A DNA stretch of 64,000 bases from Oscarella lobularis (Eukaryota > Porifera > Homoscleromorpha > Homosclerophorida > Oscarellidae): positions 310,001 to 374,000 of the forward strand of contig NC_089190.1 in the NCBI RefSeq assembly GCF_947507565.1. Direction: 5' to 3'. This document shows positions 46,095 through 57,259 of this stretch, piece by piece. The position numbers were made by a program, and so were the translations under genes. Each line of letters begins with the position of its first letter. Position 1 is the first letter of the stretch. The notes beneath the pieces are model-generated. The model ran no database searches. It had not been told where the DNA came from and saw only the letters and a list, made by a program, of their open reading frames with translations.

Positions 46095-47301
46095 AGGATT
46101 ACGCCGTCTGCGAGTTTAGAAGTACTGGCAATAGCTGTCAAGCATGGAAACGTAACAATTTAAACACTTAACAAAATCTGGTTTAATTTGTGTTTTTCTT
46201 ACCACAGAGACATTATAACAAACACGTGTGAAGGAGTACTCTCAAACGAACGCTAATGGCGTTATATGTGAGTGAATTAACTCTCGTAGACAATTGCCCT
46301 AATTCACCGCTTTTCAAAGAAAACAGAATGGAAAACGCTTTCAGTACATTACCTATGGCCCTCGCAACGAAATTCCGTTGATCGATTCAAGCATGTACGA
46401 ATAGGCGTTAATATTTAATAGACTAATTGTGGGGATCGATGTTTGTTGTATGTGGGCGGAGTTAGGTGTTATCAATGAGAATATAACGGTTTTTCTGCAA
46501 GACTTACCAACTGATTCTGCTTCAACTACTTATCATCTATTTTCCCATTCTGCTACTATCTCATCCGCTTCGCTCCAGGCCCATCGCCTCTGCCCGTTTT
46601 CAGCGACCCGATTCGTATCATAATTTAACAAAAATCAAAATGTCGTGAGTAGATGTCAAAATTACACTGAAAACGAGTGCTTGGATATTTTCACTCGTCA
46701 TTTCGCAAATAACACCGATCTAATGGACATCGTCGCAATGTGTAATTCATCTTAAAACTACATAGGCTATACAGCCGGTTCAATTGCATAAAAAGCAATG
46801 CACAGTGCGCAGCGTGGTCTAACAACCCATGTCTTTAGGTTTTGCATGTCTTGGAGACGCGAACTCTCCGTGTTGAGGAAAAAATTCCACTTGGAAAGCA
46901 ATAGTCATTTCAAAAACGATGGAATACAGCGATTTGCAATTAAAAGTCGACGTACTATCTAACACGAGCGAATTGACGTGCTCTCACGCGATTCCTTGCG
47001 ACGTCACTCCAAACTCGTTTGTCACGCTTCCGAAAAGCAATTCGGTTGAATGTAAGTAATAGTGATTAACCTTCGACGACGAAAGTAATTTTACCTTCAC
47101 CGTTTCCGTTAATTGAAACGAGTCTCCATTCTCATTCAACATTAGAGGGCTCGAATTATTTGAGATTCGTCTCCTGTTCAATGAAAAGCAAAAGGTCGCT
47201 ATTCGCCCTCCCGTGATCAGACAGGATTACCCAACAACCTACGTTGCGTTCCAGGTCGATCCCTCAGCCGGAACGTACACAATCATTGACCGCTTTGAAT
47301 A
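46095..47301 (+). pseudogene. Decayed copy of the CRD-family gene, 3' exons only
   Basis: Matches the exon order of 36,150-37,200: an exon ending near TAGAAGTACTGGCAATAGCT, NYTENECLDIFTRHF, LGDANSPC followed by a stop, LSNTSELTC, and a final exon with PPVIRQ. Several stops and indels interrupt it, and no CRD exon is present. The segment after it repeats ATCTTTTGAATGTGTTAT. Confidence 0.8.
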
Positions 47302-47429
47302 GATCTGAAAAAAAAGGACATCTTTTGAATGTGTTATGTTTTGCCCACGATCTTTTGAATGTGTTATTTTATGCACACGATTAACCTACTGTTTTTTATG
47401 GCGACGTCGATAGAGGCGTTAGGCACCGT

Positions 47430-47830
47430 ACAATGAGACAAAAGGTGAAGCCCCCTTTGAGGGTTCACTACCACCCGGGCCACGACATTTTTGCTCGCTA
47501 GGGCCGCTGTAAATGTCGGACAAACGCATGAATCTAACCACGACAAGACACATGCGTTGGGGAACGACTGGAACGCTTCGAATGTTACTTGCCAGAGTAG
47601 GCCATCATATTACCTTCATAAAGATTGAGCGCGCCAGCCTTCCCTCCTTTTTGAAACGCGAAAAAATGTCGGTGAGTTCCCTTAAGGGGCCTCACTTTAC
47701 TTCAAAGATTCAAACGCCTTACAAAGCACTGCGGAAAAACAGTCCGCTCTCGCCGAAAGATGTTGCGAGAAAAATTCAATCAAAAGGCTAAGCTTCAAGT
47801 TGTTTGTTGAACGGTTACCCGGATAAGTTT
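47430..47830 (+). repeat. GAGGCCCC dispersed repeat
   Basis: Starts near AAAGGTGAAGCCCCCTTTGA and includes the inverse phrase AAGGGGCCTCACTTTAC near 47,680. Same placement, just after the CRD-family 3' exon, as at 37,290. This suggests that the gene tail and repeat were duplicated together. Confidence 0.65.
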
Positions 47831-48039
47831 GCACCCTCCTTATGAACGTCATCGAGCACGCGGCTAGCGGTTATTAGCCCCTTATAATGGGCGAAGACGT
47901 TCTCTGGTGTCACAGAGGAATTAGTTAAGCGACCTAGAGCCGATATCTACGCACCCAGGACAGAACCGTCGAATGCTCTTCTCCGTCGACTGTAGCTGAA
48001 GACGTGTTAATAAATTAGGTAATTTCAATAAATTTAAAA

Positions 48040-49025
48040 ACTTGTTGCGTAGATGTCAAAATTACACTGAAAACGAGTGCTTGAATATTTTCGCTCGTCA
48101 TTTCGCAAAATAACACGGATCTTGTGAACAGCGCCGCAATGTGTGATTCGTCTCAAAACTACATAGGCTATACAGCCGGTTCGATTACATAAATACAATG
48201 CACAGTGCGGGGCGTCTTCTAACACCCCCTGTCTTTAGGTCTTTCATGCTTTGGAGACGTCAACTTCCCATGTAACTAGGCGGAAGTGGGAACAATGCAT
48301 TCGTTATGGCAGGTCTAAGGCTTCATAGAAACGCCTCTCAAGCCAAAGGATTCCATAGGTGCGACAAATTCGGACGTAACTGTTTATTAATTTAAGCGTC
48401 CCGACTGACAATCGTAGACGCCCATCCAATAAGATAGCTTCGTCCCCAGACGCGGTCTCGAATCGAGTTCAGTCCCGGCCGAAGGACACTTGCCGAGGCC
48501 TCGACGCGAGAGGGTCTGGGGACGAGGCTAGTATCCCGACGCTTTTGGCTTGTTTTGTCTGCTGTAGCCTACGCGAAGAGATCGACACTTTTTGTTGTGA
48601 TGCAGAACTGCTAAAAGTCGAAGTGCTACTATCTAACACGAGCGAATTCACGTGCTCGGAAAAGAATCTGCACAACGTAGCTACAAATTCCTTTGTCAAG
48701 TTTCAGACAAACTATATGCGGTCTAATTAATGTAAGGACGAGTAGATAATTTCAAAATATTCACGCGCACCATGCTTTAGTGATTAACTACGACGAAACA
48801 ATTTTTACCTTAATTGTTTCCCCTATTTCAAAAGACTCTGCATTCTTATTCGACATTAGAGGAGCCGGCTTATTTGAGACTCGTCTCCTGTTATTCAATA
48901 TAGGAAAGAAATCACTGGTCGTTTTTCTGTAGGTGTGATCAAACTGGCATTGCCAATAAAATACGTCGCATCTCAGATTGACGCTTCAGCCGAAACTTAC
49001 CAAAATATTGACCCCTTTGAAAAAT
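48040..49025 (+). pseudogene. Second decayed CRD-family 3' copy, with foreign insertion
   Basis: Begins NYTENECLNIFARHF, includes SQNYIGYTAGS-like sequence, is interrupted at about 48,280-48,600 by sequence partly shared with 18,890-18,950, then resumes with LLSNTSEFTC and a final-exon remnant near 48,800-49,020 containing stops. Non-functional. Confidence 0.75.
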
Positions 49026-49124
49026 TAGGAACAAATTTTGAATGTTTGTTGTTTTTGGGCAGCATCTACGTAATGACATTTATAGTGACGCCGATCTATC
49101 CGTTCGATATCGTTTATTGATTGA

Positions 49125-49396
49125 GATTGGAGGCGAGGCCCCCTTTGAGGGTTTAGTACCACCCGGGCCAGGAGACTTTTGCTCGCTGTGGTCGCGCTGT
49201 GAACATCGTCCGAACGCATGATTCTAACGACAATAAGACACACCTTTAGGCTGAATTTTGCTCAAAGGAGGAGAGCATTGGACAAACAACGGAGGATAGC
49301 CGGGCCTCGATAGAGCGACTCCACCAATCGGCTCTGGCACGCTAGGGAAAGACTGGAACGCGTTGAATACTACTTTCCAGAGTAGGCCATCGTAGT
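49125..49396 (+). repeat. GAGGCCCC repeat, left part only
   Basis: Starts GAGGCGAGGCCCCCTTTGAG and runs to AGAGTAGGCCATCGTAGTAC, where segmental duplication copy B begins. The duplication junction therefore falls inside or at the edge of this repeat. Confidence 0.6.
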
Positions 49397-49563
49397 ACCT
49401 TTAAGTAAGAACCAAATAGTTTTTAAAATACGCTAAAAACATCTTACAGCATAGCAGAACAGAGCACTGATGACGACGGTTAGTGCCAAAGTCGCAATTT
49501 GTGAAGAGATCATAAGTCTCCCACTTTCCTTAGTGCGACCAACTTGTATTACTTTCTCTTTCA

Positions 49564-49651
<88 letters not shown>
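49564..49651 (+). repeat. (TCTG)n microsatellite, copy B
   Basis: About 22 units, longer than the 16 of copy A. Useful as a marker of post-duplication divergence. Confidence 0.95.
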
Positions 49652-49653
<2 letters not shown>

Positions 49654-50955
49654 GTGTTTGCCTGTCTTTGTATTTCGCCTGCTAGTAGAGAGTGCTTTGT
49701 GTCTGATGTCTGCCAATAAAAACGTTTTGACGTAAAACCTGCTGATATTCATGGCAATTCGTCGGTAAATGTCTACCTATTGAAAGATAGAGAAGATATT
49801 ATTAAGACACATAGATGACTTTTTGCAGCCATATAGCTGTGTCCCGCTCCAATGGCGCTCATGCTGATGCTGATGATGGTAGTGGTGATGCTGCTGGAAC
49901 GTTCTTTGCCTTGAAAGGCTGGAGGAACAGAGTGTGGTGGAAGAGGAGGAGGAGTAGGAGGAGGATACCTAAACCTGTGAGGAAAATAGAAACCTGCAAA
50001 AACATTAACCTGTGAAAAAAGCATGTAAATAAAAACCTGCGAAAAAAGCAACCTGTGAAAAAATTAGAACATGCGGAAATGAAAACCTGCAAATAAAAAA
50101 ACATACTAAACCACCCTAAAAAAACAGGAACTTGGTAACAAAAAACTAGAGTACCTTATAAATCCATTGACCTAAAATAAGCCTATGTACTAATCAACCT
50201 AGATTACATGAAAATCCACTGAATAGTGGTCTAAAGCACGTGGCGGCTGCTAGCTAAGCACGTGAATAGGAAAGGCGCTACAAGCCTACTACTCAAACCA
50301 TCCTACCCTACAAGCAGCCACCAACTAAACCTTAGTGCATAGGGAGAGGACCCGTGCAAACTAACGTAGTAATGCAAACAGAGCCCGTGAGGGAGGAAGT
50401 GCCATTATTGCATTAAACCCATTTGTTGTCCCCCGCTACACTCTCTTCAACGTACACAATTGGGCTTTGTGCACTGCAACGACAACCAGCCCTCAATCGC
50501 GGACCCCAACCCGCCCTCGATTAGACTTTTTGAAATCAGACCTACTGGTTAGTCTGTCGAAAATTTTCTATGCCCGCGAGCGTGGGCAGTGGCATCGTAG
50601 GCATTCGGCGCCGTGTACGTCACAGGAAGCCCCGCCTCTTAAGTGCACGCCTACACCAAGTAGTGCCCCCAAAGGGTGATAGCCTCGCGTGCGCCAGGCC
50701 CTTCTCCTCTGCTCCCGGATAAACCCGGGGAGGAGAAGGGCCTGGTACTTGAGTTCACGTGATCAACCCCCTTTTGGGGGCAGCGGTCGGTCATGTGGCG
50801 GATAACATACTGCCGATGTCACCTCTGTAATTAAAATGTCACCTCCGTAAGTAAAGTAATTGCTTCACTGCTTGCCTGCATGCCAGTGGACAATATCTAA
50901 TGACATTATCGCACCTCTAACCGGCTAATTGGTGCCAAACGTCCCGTCGCTAATC

Positions 50956-52808
50956 ATGACTTCTTCGCATGCCGAAACTGCGCCGTCCGTCGCTGAAAGG
51001 GCACAGAAAATTCTCCAATCTGTTTTCAAGTTGGAGACATTCAGGCCAGGACAGCTTGAAGCCATCAGAGCCGTAGCAGATGGTGTAGACGTCGGTGTGA
51101 GGATGACCACCAGCAGCGGCAAGTCTCTCTGCTATCAGTTAGCCCCTCTGCTGTTTGGGCAGTCTTCCGCTTGCATCGTGATCAGTCCTTTGCATGCCCT
51201 TATGATAGAACAGGTACAATACGTTGAGTACATGTATGTGATATGGCAAGCATCCATAATTAGGTCAATAAATTAAACAATTTGGGACTCACTGCTATTT
51301 CGTGCATAAATGTCAAAGAGATACAGACGCTCTCAGAATCCTGCTTGAAGGAATGCCTATTCTGTAAGATGCCTGAATAATCCAAATTGTCAACTATTTA
51401 TGACTCTCTTAGTTTATCTTTCACCCGAATGTGCTGTTAGTCCTGCGTGGATTAACGTCATAAAGACAGTGCTTGCGGAACGTGTTAGGCTTATAGCAGT
51501 AGACGAAGCGCACTGCGTTGCCGAATGGTAGTATTGTACATCTCTCTAAAAGACATAAAGGATTACTTGTACAGGGGGGATGAATTTCGAACGGACTACG
51601 CCAAACTTGGACGGCTGAGAGTTTACTGCTCCTGCCCCGTGATGATCCTGACTGCTACTGTGACACGGTTGCTGATGAAAAAAATTTTCGAACGAGTCGA
51701 CATTCACCGATCTATCATCATCTCACTGTCCCTTAACAGACCGAACCTTTTCTATATTGTGAGACCTATGAAGCTGACAAACGAGGTATGACTACTGCTT
51801 ATGTAACCATTCCTTTCACCGTGTGCTCTACAGATGACAATCGAACCCATAGTCAACAATCTAAGAGAGGGGAAGAAGATCAAGACCATTATTTACGTGG
51901 GGAAAAAGGATTTGGCTGTAACACTGTGGGGCATGCTCAGGTGGTCTGACAAGGTTGCCGTGCACTACTCGTCGCTGACGACGGCTACAAAAAGACGTAC
52001 AGAGAAGAAATTTAGGAATGGGGACGTTCACCTTGTCATTGCAACAATAGGCTTTGGGATGGTAAATCAAAGTGTCGACTTTTGATTTGTCTTATAATAC
52101 TTTACTTTCCGTCTGAAGGGAATAGACGTCAATGATGTCCGTCTGGTAGTATATTATGGGCTCCCTAGAGCAGTCACTGAAGTTTTTCAGGTAATAACAT
52201 ATGAATCTAAAGTCATATTTACGTCATACTTTCTCCAGATGTTTGGAAGAGCCGGCCGCGATGGCCAGTCGTCTACATGCGTTCTCCTTTATCGTCAGAG
52301 AAGCATTAGTGGTAAAGGTGTTGACCCAGCAGTTGCCTCCCTCGTGACAAGAAAGACGTGTATTCGACAACAATTTTGTTCGCTCCTTGAATCACCTTAC
52401 GACAAATCCAGCCAGGGACAGAGTCCTTGTTGCTATCACTGCCATGTTTCCGGTGAAGATCCAAACAGTTTATTTCTGTTTGGTGACAAGAGGACGACGA
52501 CCAAGTCCAAGGCCATCGATAAGTCACCAAGGAAGGCGGAGGTGTCCCAGTCAGCGAGGAGACGTTTACAGAGAAAGCTGGAGTCGTGGAGAACACGCGT
52601 GGCACAATCTCACACAATGTGCTTCCTTGGAGATGAAGGAGTCGCCAGCAACACACTTTTGCAAAAAATTGTCGATGTTAGTCCCAATCTCAAATCATTG
52701 GCCGACGTCGAGAGGGTCACTGGAGTCCAAAAGCGTTTTGCGCTTTCTCTTTTTGAAGCAATTTCCTATCCTGAGGACTGCATTGAGCATGACCACTGCT
52801 ACTTCTAA
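50956..52808 (+). CDS. Transposon-encoded RecQ-like superfamily II DNA helicase
   Basis: Seven exons: 50,956-51,213; 51,264-51,363; 51,413-51,527; 51,575-51,785; 51,834-52,061; 52,119-52,190; 52,239-52,808. The total is 1,554 nt, 517 aa, all junctions in phase. Motifs in order: motif 0 FRPGQLEAI, Walker A TTSSGKSLCYQ, VISPLHALMIEQ (motif Ia), VDEAHCVAEWGDEFRTDY (motif II DEAH plus the RecQ aromatic-loop region), ILTATVT (motif III), IIYVGKK (IV), VIATIGFGMGIDVNDVRLVV (V) and GRAGRDGQSSTCVL (VI). Cysteines CIRQQFC and CCYHCH follow, like the RecQ zinc-binding domain. No HRDC domain is seen. ATG sits at the inner edge of the inverted repeat, so that repeat probably supplies the promoter. Its stop overlaps that of the convergent transposase gene by four bases. 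Predicted role: 3'-5' DNA unwinding in transposition. Confidence 0.93.
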
Positions 52809-55611
52809 ATCACAAGATCGTTATATATTATTAAAAACGTTAAGACATCCTCGATATCGTCAACCATATGTTTTCTAGGCAACGAGATGTCATCCCCCTC
52901 TGTGTCACAAACAAAATCAGTTTTATCCAGAAATTTTCGGAGCCAACCATTTTCCAACTTAACAATGCCACGCCTTCTTGGATCAACGAACCCCTTCGAA
53001 CCAAACTTCCGCTTTCCTCTGTATTCAGCAACCCTATTCTCTGTTAGAATTCTAGTTAGTGCAGTAATATCTTCCCGTGATGACGTGCTTGTGTGGGAAG
53101 CTGTTTTGTAAATACCAAGAATTTTCTCACACGTTTTGCTTCCCTGCAGAAGGTGATATGCAATCTTCGATACCAACGCCACGTGAGCCTTGCTGAGGTT
53201 GGCACCACTTGCACGAACAGAGTTTTTGATAATTCTGAAGTCACTGAAAAATTATTTATACATAGTAAGTATATTGTAACTCACAAATTGTAATGCTCCA
53301 CTAATTGGTTGATTGGTTTACCTCCTCCAGGTTTTCCTTTGATGTTCACTGTTCTGAAGTGAGTGTGAATGTGAGCAACATGTCTATCCCAGTCAGCTTC
53401 AATGTTGGCAATCAGATTTGCAGCTTCGTTTGCGTAATTGCTTCGATTTCCTCCCAACAAATGAATGAGCCAAAACCGCCACATCCGGATTATATCCCGG
53501 CCGTCCTCGTACTGGATGGCCTCCTTCAGATGGCAGTAGAGGAACCCCATATGAAGCAGCGCCCTGTGGAATGTATATACTTCGTCGTCCTCAGGTCCTT
53601 CCGGAAACGATGGGTTGCATACTACGATTGTTTTCCTGACTATGTTCTCAACACATTTTCTCAGCCATTGTTCCTGTCGGTCTTCAGGTAGTTTAATTGT
53701 GTCTGTCGGCGTCTTCAAACCAAAATGAGTGCAAACTGCGGCTGTCAGACGAGCTTCGAAGGCCTATATATAGAGAGAGACAGATTGTTGTTGCCGAAGA
53801 TTGTTGTCAATTGTAATTTGTCTCACGTGAAGAAAAAACTGATCTGATTGCTGAAATCTTTTGGCCGTTTTGTCCACCATAGTTCTTTGGAGAGTCTCCT
53901 TGAAGTGACTTAGCGATCCCTTGAAATTTGACTCTCCCCAGAACGTTTCCAAACAGAGACCTAGACATTCCCACAAGAAATGGAAATCACCTACCAAAAA
54001 GGTATTACTACACAACTGCACAACTAATGGGGATCGCCTGGAGACTCCTTGACCCAAAGAAGCCTGTCAACGACTTCGGGCTCCGGTGTTCTCCAGCGTT
54101 GAGCACCCCTGATATTTTTGCACGTAAGCTGGTCCCCCACGACTGCCTACAAAAAAGTATTTGTAGTGTAGATTATTTAACTGTAGATCGATAGAGCCGC
54201 ACTGTAGGCGAATCGTCTGTTTTTCCTAGGTCACGTGCAAATTCTTCGAGCGCGTGTATGGTGCCGTCCTTGCTGCCTTCGTTTTCATCTACTATTTCCA
54301 GTGGTGTAATAACATGTATCCTAGGTTCTTTTGCTGGCATGAGTTTCGGACATGCTTGCGTTAGGGAGGATAGACTCGGAAATACTCTGGTGATAAATCT
54401 CATTATAAAATTGATTCCCGATTCGACGAGGTGGTCGTTGTCTTCAGCAGATGGAAAAATGTCTTCCTCGTTCAGTTCCCGTCGTTTCGTTTTCTATTCA
54501 CGTTACTACATGACAGGAAAGAGAGCTAATATTAGGCATACCACCCGAGCAGTCGAAGCTTCTGGAAGAGTTTCGTCGAAGTCAATGATGAGTCGAGTGG
54601 TCATGTCCCATCGCTGAATATGTTTGTCTTAATTTAAAACGTTACATAATTATTTTGCCAATCTGTCATTTCGTTGCACCTTGTCGTTCGTGCGTCACCC
54701 GTTTAGTAATATTTAGGTTGTCATAGGCAAGAATTCGTGGCTGGTGAGATTCCCTGAGTGGAGGACGAATGGTTTTCGCAGTGATTCTGAGATGTTCCCA
54801 TATTTTGGAATATGAAGCTGATATTCCAATAGCGTTCATCCCTCGTATGATCTACTGATGGGTTAGTATGCCGAATAGTTGCATTTATCAAAATCTCACC
54901 TGTTTACTCGCAGAATGGGTAACCATCAGCATTGCTATTAGAGTTGGGAATGCCAGTGAAACTTTCGACCTCGACCTCTGTTTCAGGATTATTGCGACTA
55001 CAAACACAGCATGCGTCTCATCACGATCTCCAAACGACCCCACCAATAGAGCAGTGATGGATGACACTAGGTTGAGCAGTCGTGGCGCCAGCAACTGAAT
55101 CTGCCGGTGAAAGGCATCGAAGTCGAAGAGCCCATCGATGTCGAAATCCAAGTCACTCAGCAGGTCTAGTTCTGAACTCAAGAGACCAATAGCGGCGTCC
55201 CAGTCCACTCCTGCATAGGGAAGACGTTGCTATGGAAACATCTAGTTAAATGCAGCATACCGTCAGATTTAGCGCATTTCTCTGACTCTGTCACGCCCGT
55301 CCCGCCTTCGTCCACACGTGCCTTCTTCGAAATCCCCGTGTACACGTGTGTCTTTCCTCGCTTCACTCTGGACGAATTGGGGAAGGCAGCGCGGGCCAAC
55401 CTTCCAATCTCCACGTGGCTTAGCCTCGCGTAACGAGCACGGACGACGTCCTGAAAGTCTGCGACGCTGACGCAGTTACTGGCGTCGGATACATAGAACT
55501 GCTGTTCTATCCTGTCAAAAGGACCGGACTTGGCTCCCAAGGATTAATGTGGTATTCAAAAAGTACTCACCACGCACAGCGATCGGCCCAGAGGTCGTTT
55601 TCAGTATCCAT
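52805..55611 (-). CDS. RFX-like winged helix plus DUF6589-like transposase
   Basis: Starts ATG at 55,611. Exon 1 (55,611-55,571) ends in RCAW split by an intron; exon 2 (55,511-55,261) gives an RFX-type winged helix: W followed by QQFYVSDASNCVSV and LARAAFPN then HVYTGI, like the RFX W-Y, FP and YYGI positions. Exon 3 (55,210-54,900) is helical (FHRQIQLLAPRLLNLV). Later exons include GISASYSKIWEHLR with RILAYDNLNITKR, an exon with IIDFDETLPEAST, FITRVFPSLSSLTQ, VVGDQLTCKNIRGAQ, VGDFHFLWECLGLC, and RALLHMGFLYCHLKEAI with RMWRFWLIHLLGG, YANEAANLIANI and INQLVEHYNL, the latter being DUF6589-like. The C-terminus ends at 52,805. Spaced Asp residues (YDN, GDQ, GDF) could form a catalytic site; that is inference. 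Some middle exon joins are unresolved. Confidence 0.8.
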
Positions 55612-56142
55612 TAGGCGGGAACGAGCACGAAAAATAATGATTAGCGACGGGACGTTTGGCACCAATTAGCCGGTTAGAGGTGCGATAATGTCATTAGATA
55701 TTGTCCACTGGCATGCAGGCAAGCAGTGAAGCAATTACTTTACTTACGGAGGTGACATTTTAATTACAGAGGTGACATCGGCAGTATGTTATCCGCCACA
55801 TGACCGACCGCTGCCCCCAAAAGGGGGCTGATCACGTGAACTCAAGTACCAGGCCCTTCTCCTCCCCGGGTTTATCCGGGAGCAGAGGAGAAGGGCCTGG
55901 CGCACGCGAGGCTAAAAGGGTGACCTGATCGTCGCGCTGACACGGGGCATTCTTCTGCCTTTCCTCTTAGCTGCTCTTTTGTCGAGGAACTAAAGAAAAT
56001 GAAGAAGGGAATGAAATGAAGCAGCGCGCCTCGATGACGAAAACTGAACGGAAAACGTGCGATTACCTAAAGGCGTGTTTGAATCGGCGCTGCTTTAGCT
56101 GTAAAGAGACGAAGAAGTCTGTGCGATGAGCGTGCATCGAGC

Positions 56143-57072
56143 CTCAGATATAAGAGAGAGAGGGATATAAAACTCCCGTCCTCACGTGACTTTTTACTGA
56201 CACCACGATTGTTACCCGATGTCCCGTACGCGGCGCTTCCTTTGACTGCGAAACGAAGCGAGAATTATCTGGTTTTCCTTTCTTTTTCGACTTTTCTATT
56301 TCTTCTGGATGAGGTAAGTTTGTTTAGGCGCCTACTTGACAGAGATGATCAGAGACGCCTTCTGTACGATGATTATTATGACACGCGTCTTGTTTGCAAC
56401 ACATATCTGCGTTCTGAAGTCCCAAATGTCTTCGCAAACAGTTTCAAAGTAAGCTCAGGTGATCAGCAAACAGCTTGGAAGTAGTCATGTGTGCTCCGCA
56501 GTGTCCACGGCGATCGTAGACGCAATTTTTTTGACGTTTTTGCCCTTGTTAACCACACCCTCTATTGCAACACAAAGCGATTGCTTCAACGCATGGAGGG
56601 AGCATTGGGCCTTTCTATCCTCTAACAGAGATGCTAAGGATTGGACTCCACGAAGAAATCTACCAGACCAACACATTGTTAGCCTCAAATGGCGCGTTTT
56701 CTGCAAATAGTAGATAAGAGCTTCAGTTCTATTCCTTCGCTTCGCAATGACTTGACGAGTAGCCCAAGGCATAAATAAAGGTGAAAGAATGCGATAAGAC
56801 GTTCAGTGATGTTTGAAATGTCTTTAGTGTAACGTTCATCCTAATGGCGTTTCAAATCATTTCCGTCCAGGAGGCCCTAAAAGAGTACCATTTCACGTAG
56901 AAAAGGAATCGATACTCGCAGATGAGAAAAGACGAGGTCATTCTCCGGTCATTCTCGCTTCGTTTCGCAGTCAATGGCAGCGTCACGTACGGGACATCGG
57001 TAACAATCGTGGTGTCAGTAAAAAGTCACGTGAGGACGGGAGTTTCATATCCCTCTCTCTCTTATATCTCTG
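56143..57072. mobile_element. 930-bp inverted-repeat element, copy B only
   Basis: Ends share AGATATAAGAGAGAGAGG and about 125 bp of inverted similarity (56,145-56,265 versus 56,950-57,070, including CTCCCGTCCTCACGTGACTT). ATCGAGC occurs on both sides (56,136-56,142 and 57,073-57,079); copy A has a single GTGCATCGAGCTGCG at about 10,073. The extreme 2-3 bases of the two ends do not match exactly. A frame from about 56,215 (ERRLLYDDYYDTRLV-like context) may be a remnant of a transposase N-terminus, but no catalytic motif is seen, so it is probably non-autonomous. Confidence 0.82.
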
Positions 57073-57259
57073 ATCGAGCTGCTTCTTCTGAGGAGTGTGG
57101 ATACTACGGGACTAGACTAGTCGTTGTCACGTGATTAACTTTAATAGTGGATAAGGCTTGTGCACAGTGACGTCAGAGCCGACGTCACGGCTTTTTGGTT
57201 GGGCATTTACGGCATTACGTCTTAGTAAAGATTTTTGCGACCTGGTCTGTTCCTCAAAG

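Larger units (their letters stand above)
50680..55914. mobile_element. Complete 5,235-bp DNA transposon with RecQ helicase and DUF6589-like transposase (AcademH-like)
   Basis: Inverted repeats of about 278 bp (50,680-50,957 and 55,637-55,914) are almost identical; one visible mismatch lies near the CACGTGATC segment. Termini are TAGCCTCGCG and CGCGAGGCTA. Nine-base direct repeats AAAGGGTGA flank it (50,671-50,679 and 55,915-55,923). Copy A at about 9,845-9,858 shows one such site (AATGGGTGACCTG), confirming the boundaries. Two convergent spliced genes fill it. Both frames are open and their catalytic motifs present, so it may be recently active. A hairpin with 16-bp stem (CCAGGCCCTTCTCCTC) sits 14 bp inside each end. 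The AcademH lineage, Academ transposons with a helicase, is the best match I recall; this is from memory. Confidence 0.92.

Noticed and set aside
50680-55914. Helitron, because a helicase is present
   Set aside because: Helitrons have Rep plus a Pif1-type helicase and no inverted repeats or target duplication; this helicase is RecQ-like and the element has both.
56209-56484. PIF/Harbinger transposase gene inside the 930-bp element
   Set aside because: The frame (with DDYYDTRLVCNTYLR) is vaguely like such N-termini, but no DDE motifs or helix-turn-helix follow and the target duplication is not 3 bp.
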